Assembly: GCF_027887165.1 (NCBI RefSeq)
Contig: NC_077229.1
Location: 344,825,380 to 344,889,379 of the forward strand
Source: Monodelphis domestica
Taxonomy: Eukaryota > Chordata > Mammalia > Didelphimorphia > Didelphidae
DNA: 64,000 bases
Reading direction: 5' to 3'
Shown here: piece by piece, positions 12,946 to 22,080 of the stretch
How the letters are laid out: each line of letters opens with the position of its first letter
Position numbering within the stretch: position 1 is the stretch's first letter
The notes under the pieces: model-generated
Seen by the model: only the letters and a program-made list of their open reading frames with translations
The model's database searches: none
What the model was told of the DNA's origin: nothing
Position numbers and translations under genes: made by a program

Positions 12946-13493
12946 ACTTTACCTTTTATTTTAGAATTGATTCTAAGTATCAGTTCTAAGACAGAAGAGA
13001 GGTAAGGCCTAGGCCAGTGATGGTAAACCTATGGCAAGGGTGCTAAAGGTGACACACAGAGCACTCTCTGTGGGCATGTGGCTGCCTTACCCCCTGCCAC
13101 AGTGCCTCCCACTCCTCCCCCCCAGTTCATTAGTAGAAAGGCTGAGGAACTCAGGCAGAGCTGCTTTCCCCGCCATTGTACCTGATGACACTTTTTCACA
13201 TTCCCCACCCCTTTGCCTAGTAGCCCAATGGGAGAGCTTTCTCCCTCCCATGTGTGTGGGGGAGGGGGGCAGCACTCAGTGGGGGAGAAGGGGGCATAGC
13301 ACTAGGTTTGGGGAGAGAGCAGGCATGGCACACAGTCTGGTGGGTGGTATGGGGGCAGGACCTGGTATTCCATCTCAAAAAGGTTTGCCATCATTGACCT
13401 AGGCAATCAGAGTTAAATGACTTGCTCAGGGTCACACAGAACCTCCTTTTTTCTAGGCCTGATACATTATCCACTGTGCTACCTAGCTGCCCC
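12946..13493 (-). repeat. tRNA-headed marsupial SINE, reverse, split by a DNA transposon
   Basis: The reversed SINE tail and middle (12946-13014: CTTTACCTTTTATTTTAGAA to AGGTAAGGCCTAGGC) resume at 13397-13493 (ACCTAGGCAATCAGAGTTAA to CCTAGCTGCCCC). The break is exactly the hAT-type insertion at 13015-13396. Confidence 0.88.
13015..13396. mobile_element. Non-autonomous hAT-type DNA transposon with TIRs and 8-bp target duplication
   Basis: A 382-bp insert inside a SINE. The left end is CAGTGATGGTAAACCT; the complement of the right end is CAATGATGGCAAACCT, so 14 of 16 terminal bases agree. Flanks GCCTAGGC (13007-13014) and ACCTAGGC (13397-13404) form an 8-bp target duplication with one mismatch. 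An 8-bp duplication plus CA-start ends fit the hAT superfamily. The interior is GC-rich and G-tract-rich with no transposase; the open frame at 13031-13402 has no transposase signature. The host SINE dates it as younger than that SINE insertion. Confidence 0.87.
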
Positions 13494-13520
13494 TTGTGAC
13501 ATTGTTTAATAGAACATTTT

Positions 13521-13736
13521 GCAGACCTGATGGCATATACTTGTAGTCTGTGTTCCTAGAGACGTTGTGGCTGGTGGATTGCTTGAGTGCAGGAGTTTCA
13601 AGCTGCAATAGGGAAGACACAGAAGATAATCGCCCTCTGAGGCTCATTGGCAATAGGATCTGATCCATGAATGCCAGCTGCATTTTAAGCTTTGGCAAGA
13701 TAGAGTTCTAATCTCCCCAAAACAAAAACAAATAAA
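13521..13736 (+). pseudogene. 7SL RNA pseudogene lacking most of the S domain (Alu-monomer-like)
   Basis: Bases 13521-13611 follow the 5' Alu domain of 7SL: ACTTGTAGTCTGTGTTCCTA, and GGCTGGTGGATTGCTTGAGT with CAGGAGTT (26 of 29 matching). Bases 13649-13717 follow the 3' Alu-domain strand: GGATCTGATCCATGAATGCC then GCTGCATTTTAAGCTTTGGC and AAGATAGAG. Only about 40 nt remain where 7SL has about 160, so most of the S domain is missing. An A-rich tail ends it, as expected for L1-mediated retrotransposition. No clean target duplication was found. Confidence 0.78.
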
Positions 13737-13869
13737 GCTCACAATGTGTTTATACTTGTGCATGGCCTTAGTTTGGGATAGGCTTTTTTAAAAAACAGTA
13801 TCTGTACAACTCATTTTTTCCATTTGGTATTAAATTAAGGAACTCCAATGTGAAAGCAACATTATATTT

Positions 13870-14115
13870 GTTTAGTTATACGAAGGCAAGTATTAAATGT
13901 CTGCTGTGTGCCAGACACTGTGCTAAGCACTGGATAACATGAATATACATAGAAAAATAGTCTTGTAATAATTATAATATTTATTTTAATTATTACAGTC
14001 TCTGCCCTCAAGTTGCTTATGTGGGGGAAGCCACCATATAAAAGGAAGCTGGAAAGTGATGATGTGGACATGGTAAAGAAAGTCCTGTAGAGATGAGTCA
14101 GCATTATAGTCTGGA
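13870..14115 (+). repeat. Ancient dispersed repeat, copy 2
   Basis: GTGTGCCAGACACTGTGCTA, AGCACTGGATAACATGAATA, AAAAATAGTCT, then GTCTCTGCCCTCAAGTTGCT. Same block order as copies at 10020, 24770, 42050 and 53590. It is interrupted at 13964-13997 by a 34-bp palindrome. Confidence 0.6.
13964..13997. repeat. 34-bp palindromic insertion in an old repeat
   Basis: TGTAATAATTA (13964-13974) and its perfect complement TAATTATTACA (13987-13997) enclose a 12-base AT loop. GTCT occurs on both sides (13960-13963, 13998-14001). Other copies of the host repeat read straight through this point. Confidence 0.75.
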
Positions 14116-14761
14116 GGGGAATAAATACAAATATTTGCAATGCTGCAACCTATTAAAAATACTTAAGCAAATTTTCTGATCCAATATGCACGCTTATCTA
14201 TCTTTTGTGATTGATTTGATGCTTGAATGTGAGCGAAGCTTGTTTTGATTCCTATAGACTTTAAGTGGTCACAGTGGTAGAAGAACTTAGACTATGCAAT
14301 ATAGATATCTTTCTATAAGAAAAAAAAATTGTAAAACAAATAAATTAGAGGCTAATTAGAAGCTGTGGGGTACAAGAACTTAATACTAAGTCAAACAAGC
14401 TAATAACATCTTGAAGTTCAATCAAAGTGAAAAGTAAAGTTTCTTTGGTTATAACTATCTAAACCAGTGGAGAAATATGATGTGATTTACATAAAACTTT
14501 CCCAGAAAATTTTTATTTTATAAAGCAAAGTGCATTATATTTATGTGGGTATATACATATCTACACACACACAAATACCATAAACTAAAAGCTTTTTCTT
14601 TTGTCCCAAGAAGTTCACTTAGTTGGTATAAAAAGGCTGTTCTTCTTAACTTTTCCCCTAGATCTTAACTCCCTTCATTTAAAAAACAAGCCTTTAGCAC
14701 ATAGATCTTGCCCAAGATATTTTTCATAATATTTGCAAACAATATTCTTTTGGGTTTTTAA

Positions 14762-14934
14762 AAAACTTTACCTTCTGTCTTAAAATCAATACCATGTATT
14801 GGTTCTAAAGCAGAAGTGAAAGTCAAGTAACTTGCCCAGGGTCACAGAGCTAGAAAGTGTCTTAGGACAGATTTGCATCCAGGACCTCCCATCTCTAGGC
14901 CTGGCTCTCAAACCAATGAGCCACCTAGGTGCCC
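14762..14934 (-). repeat. tRNA-headed marsupial SINE, reverse, internal deletion
   Basis: AAAACTTTACCTTCTGTCTT, then GCAGAAGTGAAAGTCAAGTA (the usual GTGGTAAGGGCTAGG block is deleted), GCCCAGGGTCACAGAGCTAG and CCACCTAGGTGCCCC. A C-tract follows to 14947. Confidence 0.85.
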
Positions 14935-16151
14935 CTCCCCCCCCCCCATTCTTATATTCTTATGATTTTAAAAACACTTTAGCCTACCACAAAAACTGAA
15001 TAACTTGTATTTCTAGACAATTAACTTCATTTTTTCTCTTTAGAGATCTTTCTGTAACTAGGTAAAGTGTAACTAAATTATCTCCATAGTAACCAGTTAT
15101 TTCAAATATAGATGAAGTACTCCCTTCTTTACTGAGGTTGGAGAGCTACTCTCATGGAACATTGTCAGATTTGGTTGATGTGTTAGTTTTAGGGAACTGC
15201 TTTTTTTCTTCTGTATTTAAAGATTGTTGGTTGGCTAGGGAAGGAGCATATTCAGGGAAAAAAAGAGTTACGTAGAATCCAAAGGTGGAGTACAATACTC
15301 TGGCTTAGTTTAGGTTTTAAATGCAAAATGTAACTGGGTCCTATTTAAAAGATGTACCAACAAGTGTTGTCTTCACAGTATTCATCATAGGAGAATATAC
15401 ACATAAACTACAAGTGCTATCATGAATCAAAGTATTTTTGGGAATCCTTGTGGAATTTCCTTCAGTCTGTGGTATAATCTTTTGAATATCCTCAGTAGTA
15501 ACAAAAGCTTTGTCTTTGACAAGTTTGATATCTGGAAACAAACAGAAGCCATTCATATCCAAGTGTGGAGAATAAAGATGGATCATTAGGTTGGTAATAC
15601 AGTTTGGGAAGACAGCATCAAGGTATCACTGTGAAGAAATGATTAAACTGATTTCTTCTTATAACTTATGACTGGTTCTGAAGACAACTCCTAAAATAGC
15701 TGGGAAAAATGGCAGCAGGGCCAGTATACTGCTCTTCCAACTACTTTGTCCTAGGTAAACCCTCACATGGAACTTTTTTCATGTGAAATGTTTTTCTAAA
15801 AATAGTACTATTATATTAGAGTCACACCTTATTTGTTATGGCACATTTTACTAGAAAATGACAGAATAAGACAAACTATAAACTATTTGTATGCCCAAAG
15901 TAATCATAAAGAAAATAGATCTAAACACAAATGGGATAAAAAAGGTTTTTCTTTTTTAGTGGAGTTGCCCATCCAAATCACCTGAGGGTCAGCAAAGAGA
16001 AATATTCTTCAGAATTACGAAGATTGTTAGCTTGTATTTTCCGACATCCCAGGGTTTGAAGATAAATTGTAGAGATTAGGATTTTTCCACACAGTGTATC
16101 CATAGTAACACCTAAGATTGTTTTTGTCTTCTTATTTTATTAAATGACATG
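14935..16151 (+). other. VPS4B intron, nothing recognised
   Basis: A C-rich tract (to 14947) then AT-rich intron. Short minus-strand frames around 15341-15586 lack any family signature. Confidence 0.5.
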
Positions 16152-16335
16152 TCATAGTATATAGCAAAAAGAGCATTTGATTTGGAATCAGATGGACTGA
16201 TTTCAAGTGCTAGCTCTACCACATGGTACCTCTGTGATCCAGGGCAATCATTTAACCTCTTTGGGTCTTGGTTTCTTCCTTTGTAAAAAGGAGAAATTGG
16301 ACTAAATTATGTACCTTCCATAATGCTATGAACAT
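16152..16335 (+). repeat. MIR, forward
   Basis: CATAGTATATAGCAAAAAGA, GGAATCAGATGGACTGATTT, ATCATTTAACCTCTTTGGGT and GTAAAAAGGAGAAATTGGAC: MIR head, core and tail in order. Confidence 0.8.
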
Positions 16336-16377
16336 TGAAAATTGGAATAATTTTTTGTTGTTGTTTTTAAAAGGCAA

Positions 16378-16557
16378 TTTTTTTAAACCCTTACCTTACA
16401 TCTTAGAATCAATACTGTGTATTAGTTCCAAGGTAGAGGAGTTGTAAGGGCTAAGCAATGGAGCATACAGCTAGGAAGTATCTGAGGTCATATTTGAACC
16501 CAGGACATCCTGTTTCTTGGTCTGGCTCTCAATCCACCGAGGCACCTAGCTGCTCCC
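16378..16557 (-). repeat. tRNA-headed marsupial SINE, reverse
   Basis: TTTAAACCCTTACCTTACAT to GAGGCACCTAGCTGCTCCC, with a small deletion around the GGTCACACAGC block. Confidence 0.85.
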
Positions 16558-17017
16558 GAAAAGGCAAACTTAAAAAAACAAAACAAAACAAAACCCACTT
16601 TTTTAGCATATCCTTATACTTTGTCATTAACCACAAGTATTAGGACTGAAACTTTATATAAAAACAACCAAACAAAAACCACAGCATTTTTCTATTATAT
16701 CAGCTTTGTTTGCACGATACGTATTACTGTAGCACCAGGCTCAATTAACCAGCAGAGCTCATTTGTACAAAATACCAGTGGGGACAAAAATATATTCCCT
16801 CATCAATTTTGTGAAAATTAAATTTGATTGCTTATACTGTTATCTATGGTTCTTCTATCACCATAAGAAAAACAAAAACAAAAAATGAAAGTTCTATTAG
16901 TATTTATGTAGCTTCTATAATTATTTGGAGATCAGGTTCTTTTTCATTTTTGTCTTTTGAATCCCCATTGCCCAGCATATGGGCACATACAAATTCTTGT
17001 CAAATGAATCAACCAAA

Positions 17018-17270
17018 GAGGTAGCATGGTATAGTGGGCTGGGGACTTGCCTTGAAGTCAGGAAGACATGGATTCCAGTCTTGTTTTTGACACATCTTGA
17101 CTGTGTGACTGAGCAAGTCACTTAACATCTTACTGCCCACGGCAACTTTTTGAGACTGATTTACCATTGAGTTGCCAATTTGCAGTGTTGAAGGGAGTCT
17201 TCACCTTCAAATTCCCTGTGCCCTGTGAACTCTTAATTCAAGACCCATCCACCCTCACCTTGGAAAAAAA
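17018..17270 (+). repeat. THER-type CORE-SINE, forward
   Basis: GGTAGCATGGTATAGTGGGC, GTCAGGAAGACATGGATTCC, GAGCAAGTCACTTAACATCT, then GCAACTTTTTGAGACTGATT and a TTGCAGTGTTGAAGGGAGT end, typical of THER1-like SINEs. Confidence 0.7.
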
Positions 17271-17384
17271 AAAGTCAAATATGAGGAGAAAAGTTCTTTA
17301 TCTTTGATCAGTGATAGATATTCAAAGCAGTGAAATAATGGGAATATTCTCATTGTTAAATAAAACCACTTTTTGGAATGTTTT

Positions 17385-17600
17385 AAGGGAAGGGAATAAA
17401 GCATGTGTCTACAATGTGCTAGGTGCTAAGCACTTTTTACAGATATTATCTTGTTTGATCATTCAACAACCCTGGGAAATGAGTACTATCATTGCCATTT
17501 TACAGTTGAGGAAACTGAAGCAAACAAGTTGAGTGACTTTCCCAGGGTCACACTGCTAATTAAGTGTCTGTGATTGGATTTGAATTCATATCTTTAGCAA
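17385..17600 (-). repeat. MIR/THER2-type SINE, reverse
   Basis: ACAATGTGCTAGGTGCTAAG, CCATTTTACAGTTGAGGAAA, CCCAGGGTCACACTGCTAAT: the reversed MIR-like order. Confidence 0.75.
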
Positions 17601-17775
17601 GACTCCTTTTCTGGAGATGCTTACATTTCCTGTGGCTCTTTTTGGAAAAGGGTTATAAACTAAAATTAATTTTGCTTTAAAATAAGTTATTTCCCATTGT
17701 TACATATTTTTTGTATTATTTCCATATTTTAATTAGCATGATAGACTAGAATTGAAAATATTTGTTTCCTTTCAG

Positions 17776-17924
17776 ACTAGTCAAGAATTTATTTCAGCTT
17801 GCCAGGGAGAACAAACCTTCTATTATCTTTATTGATGAAATCGATTCTCTATGTGGCTCTAGAAGTGAAAATGAAAGTGAAGCTGCTCGGAGAATTAAGA
17901 CAGAGTTCCTGGTTCAAATGCAAG
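17776..17924 (+). CDS. VPS4B: VPS4B coding exon (Walker B)
   Basis: Exon of 149 nt reading [20 protein letters not shown], then [20 protein letters not shown] and [17 protein letters not shown] is Walker B; its glutamate corresponds to human E235, the residue whose E-to-Q change traps VPS4 on ESCRT-III. The [18 protein letters not shown] segment carries the second pore-loop region. The first base completes the lysine codon left open by the previous exon. The donor is CAAG then GTAGGG. The acceptor is preceded by a long T-rich tract ending TTTCAG. Confidence 0.98.
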
Positions 17925-18162
17925 GTAGGGTTTTTTATTTTAATAGCCTCATTTAGATGTTTAATCAGTTTACTAAATACTGTGAACATAGTGAGTGAAA
18001 TTAATTTTCACAATCTGTATATTTTGTTGTAAAGTCTATATTTTCAATGTTTAATTGTCCGCCACTTAAGTTAAGGGGCTGTTTGCTGTATCATTTAATA
18101 ACACAGAAATGCTCTATTAAAATATTTTCTTCTTCAGCAATTATTAAACTTGTCAGGGAGTA

Positions 18163-19758
18163 GGTTTTTTTTTTAATTTTTCCATTTGAATTTATGTAGT
18201 CAAGTTAGAACATTATTCCTTGGTTACAATAATCACATTATTTCCCTCCTGCCCCTCCACCCACCCTTCCCGCAGCCGACATGCAATTTCATTGGGTATT
18301 ACTTGTGTCCTTGATCAGAACCTATTTCCATATTGTTAGTGTTTGCATTAGGATGTTCATTTAGAGTCTACATCCCCCCAGTCATATCCCCTCAACCCAT
18401 GTATTCAAGCAGTTGTTTTTCTTCGGTGTTTCTACTCCCACAGTTTTTCCTCTGCTTGTGGATAGAGGTTTTTCTCGTAGATTCCTCCATGTTGTTCAGG
18501 ATCACTGCATTGCCACTAGTGGAGAAATCCATTACTTTCGATTGTACCACAGTATATAAGTCTCTCTGTATAATGTTTTCCTGGTTCTGCTCCTCTCACT
18601 CTGCATCACTTCCTGGAGATTGTTCCAGTCTCCATGGAATTCCTCCACTTTATTATTCCTTTGAGCACAATAGTATTCCATCATCAACATATACCACAAT
18701 TTGTTCAGCCATTCCCCAATTGAAGGGCATCCCCTCATTTTCCAATTTTTTGCCACCACAAAGAGCCCAGAAAATACATGTAATTTTCCCTTATTATCTC
18801 TTTGGGGGTACAAACCTAGCAGTGCTATGGCTGGATCAAAGGGCAGACAGTCTTTTAGTGCCCTTTGGGCATAGTTCCAAATTGCCTTCTGGAATGGTTG
18901 AATCAATTCACAACTCCACCAGCAATGCATTAATGTCCCAACTTTGTCATATCCCCTCCAACATTCATTACTTTCCTTTGCTGTCATATTAGCCAATCTG
19001 CTAGGTGTGAGGTGATACCTCAGAATTGTTTTGATTTGCATTTCTCTGATTATAAGAGATTTAGAACACTTTTTCAGGTGCTTATTAATAGTTTTGATTT
19101 CTTTAACTGAAAATTGCCTATTCATGTCCCTTGCCCATTTATCAATTGGAGAATGGCTTGATTTTTTGTATAATTGGTTTAGCTCTTTATAAATTTGAGT
19201 AATTAGACCTTTGTCAGATATTTTTGTAATGAAGATTGTTTCCCAATTTGTTGCTTCCTTTCTAATTTTGGATGCATTAGTTTTGTTTGTACAAACCCTT
19301 TTTAATTTGATGTAATAAAAATTATTGATTTTACATTTTGTGATTTTTTTTTTCTAGCTCTTGCTTGGTTTTAAAGTCTTTCCTTTCCCAAAGATCTGAC
19401 AAGTATACTATTCTGTGTTCGCCTAATTTGCTTATAGTTTCCTTCTTTATATTCAGGTCATTCACCCATTCTGAGTTTATCTTGGTGTAGAGTGTGAGAT
19501 GTTGATCTAACCCTAATCTCTCCCATACTGTCTTCCAATTTTCCCAGCAGTTTTTATCAAATAGTGGGTTTTGGTCCCCAAAACTTTGGAGTCTTTGGGC
19601 TTATCATAGACTGTCTTGCTGAGGTCATTTACCCCAAGTCTATTCCACTGATCCTCTTTTCTGTCTCTTAGCCAGTACCAAGCAGAAGCATTTCGTTTGT
19701 AATTGGTAAGGAAGGGTATTCAGAGATCTGAACTTTTGCTGCCTCTACGCTGCCATCT
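18163..19758 (-). mobile_element. L1 retrotransposon, internally deleted, with 10-bp target duplication
   Basis: TCAGGGAGTA flanks the insert (18153-18162 and 19759-19768). Read on the minus strand, the element starts AAGATGGCAGCGTAGAGGCA, an L1 5' end like that at 35897. Near 19680 it jumps straight into the 3' part of ORF2 and then the 3'UTR and poly-A. The 197-codon open frame at 18532-19125 is the ORF2 C-terminal region with its Cys/Trp-rich WRG and HCWWSC block; one of the usual cysteines reads Tyr. It is antisense to VPS4B. Confidence 0.9.
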
Positions 19759-19923
19759 TCAGGGAGTATTTTTAAAGAAAAGAAAGTTGGCATAAGAACC
19801 ACATAGATAATTCATTTACAGAATACTATATTTCTAGGCATAAAATTTTATGCATACATATAATTATGATTTAGTGGACAGCAAGATAAAAAATTATTAA
19901 ATATAGTCTTTATTTTTGTGCAG

Positions 19924-20005
19924 GAGTTGGTGTGGATAATGATGGAATTTTGGTACTGGGAGCTACAAATATACCCTGGGTTTTAGATTCTGCTATCAGA
20001 CGAAG
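19924..20005 (+). CDS. VPS4B: VPS4B coding exon (sensor 1)
   Basis: Exon of 82 nt reading [20 protein letters not shown] then LDSAIRR. GATN is the sensor-1 motif of the AAA domain. The basic run starting here and finished by the next exon (RRRFEKR) holds the arginine-finger residues that act on the neighbouring subunit's ATP. The acceptor is TGTGCAG. The donor is CGAAG then GTACTG, and two bases of an arginine codon carry over. It sits 165 bp downstream of the L1 insertion ending at 19758. Confidence 0.97.
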
Positions 20006-20204
20006 GTACTGTAATCACAATTATTTTCCCTAAAAATGCTGCCACTAAGTAATAATATTCTCTTTTTTTGTCATGAAAAATAGCATATTAAATCATTATG
20101 CGATATTTGCATGCTCATTTGACTTTTACTATGCTAGGAGTTTTCATTAGATTTCTTACTGTTCACCAAGTGGTATTATGGATTAGGGTTAGTAAACATC
20201 ATTT

Positions 20205-20268
20205 TTGAATCCCTGGTACACAGTGCCTGGTAAGGGTTTAATAAATGTTTGTTGACTGACTGATCAGA
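20205..20268 (+). repeat. L2 3' tail
   Basis: ACACAGTGCCTGGTAAGGGT then TTAATAAATGTTTGTTGACT, the classic L2 3' end. Confidence 0.75.
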
Positions 20269-20819
20269 CAAACATGATGTGAAATTTTATAAATGTACTT
20301 TAATTGACATTTTGTTTTCTGTCATGTGCTTTTCTAAAATTGCAATTTCTTATATTTTTTTACAAGAACATAAATGACCTGGGTTATTTCACCTCCTAGC
20401 CAAAAAAGCTATTCCTCTAACTTTTAAATATGCGTTGAATGTTATTGGAAAGAGGGTGCAGATATATATAGTTGCTTCACTTGATATTATTCCATACTAT
20501 GTTATATCATATATAATTTTCTTTGCATTCATCTAATTCTTTCATCAGGAAACTTAGTAAAAGTGATTAAATATAAGCAGTGTTTGAAAAGTACAATCTA
20601 ATTGTGAATGAATGTTAAACTTCATTGGGCAACTTTCAGAAAATATTCCTATATCACCAAGTCATCTGAAAACTCTTCTCATCATAAACAGCTAAATAAA
20701 GCTCATCTTTACAGGATACTTTAAGGTTTACAGATTTTATTGAGACTGATGTAAGTTTTAGATTAAATTCATGAATGTGTAATAACTTTTATTTGTATTG
20801 TATCCTTGCAAGTTCCAAC

Positions 20820-20935
20820 TCTCCCACCTTCTGCTGTGGGATCCTGAGCAAATTACCTAGCCTCTTCCTACTCCAGGCAACTCACTAACCTTTTGAGTTG
20901 CAGAGAGGTCAGTTTTCATCAGTAATGTTAGTTAC
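20820..20935 (+). repeat. THER-type SINE fragment
   Basis: GGGATCCTGAGCAAATTACC, CAGGCAACTCACTAACCTTT, TTGCAGAGAGGTCAGTTTTC: the 3' half of a THER1-like element. Confidence 0.5.
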
Positions 20936-21128
20936 TACTAATAGGTCCCTACGCTAACAAAACACAGGTCTGGAAGAGACATAGCTGATTTTTTTTGAAG
21001 CTCCTTGCATAATCTCTTGGTACAGTATCTTAATAGCTATTATTTAATATTTGGAGTTTGTTTTTACTATTTTGAATGGTAATTTGACTTGACTTGTTGA
21101 TTTATACATAACCAGGGTAAGGCCAGAA

Positions 21129-22080
21129 TGTAAGGGATTAATATAAAAGGTTGGACTGGATTATTTAAAAATAGGGTCACCAGGAATTTAATCGATTCCA
21201 AAATGGTTTTTTTAGCAATTGATTTATAAAATATAGATGGAGTGAAAGCAAGAAAATCAGAGAGAAGATAGGGTAAGATATCTAACCTAAACACACTAAA
21301 TATTTTGCTCCAACCCCTGGCTCAACCCAGGCAGGGCTAATTAGTCCTCAGCTGGATGGACCTCAGCTTTGAGCTGAGGACCTGGGGATGAATAAAGCAA
21401 GAGCTTCAATTACAAAATCTCTTAAGAGGGGAGGCCTCTATTGAGGCTAGTCCCTTCAGAAAATCCAGGAAAGGAGTTACTCTTTTATATTTTCCCCACA
21501 TGGTAGTTCTAAGGGGAAAAAATCCAAGAGCAGCCTGAGATCTCAATCTGGGGCTCCTTCAAGATCAAGTTCGAGGTGAAAGACCACAGGAAGTTCTTGG
21601 CATTTTTAAAGACCATTCCTTTTCATCACTTCCTGTGACCTCCTTCCATTTTACGTATACCAATTACAGCTAAAACTTTGCTTAGGACTGCCTAGGGGGC
21701 AGTCAGTCAATTCTGATTCATCACCCAATAGCACACGTGGGTCAGAGACCTTACCCACTCAAGTGTAAGTGGGGTGTATGAAATCTAAAAATGGGCAGGG
21801 AAGAGTTAATCTCATCTTCACTATCCCCTCTATGATCATTTGGGAAACTAGTCTTCCCAATTGATAATTTGACATAATCATCTTGTACCCCTAAAAATTT
21901 TCTAACTATAGGTGTATACAATATTGCACCTTCTATGAGGAAAGTACAATAGTTAAGAGATAAGAGGGAAATAGAAGAGAGAGAAAGCAAAACCGGTGTT
22001 TGTTAGGCACATTGACAAAAAGCCAATTAGGGGGAAGTCCCCTTTGGCATAAGAGTGTACATTCAAAATTAATGTTCAAC
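21129..22080 (-). mobile_element. Probable 3' LTR of a decayed endogenous retrovirus (antisense)
   Basis: On the minus strand a purine-rich GAAGGGGGT (complement of 22081-22091) is followed directly by TGAACATTAATTTT, the arrangement of polypurine tract then LTR start. The interval to about 21129 (TG on the plus strand, CA on the minus) is about 950 bp. It holds no gene frame and contains ACCCCTGGCTCAACCCAGGC, which resembles a stretch at 63437-63455. The left edge is an estimate. Confidence 0.5.

Noticed and set aside
13031..13402. 123-codon plus-strand frame
   Set aside because: It lies almost wholly inside the non-autonomous hAT element, is proline/leucine-rich by composition, and shows no transposase motif.
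18532..19125. 197-codon open frame on the minus strand
   Set aside because: It is the C-terminal region of L1 ORF2 inside the element at 18163-19758, not a host gene.
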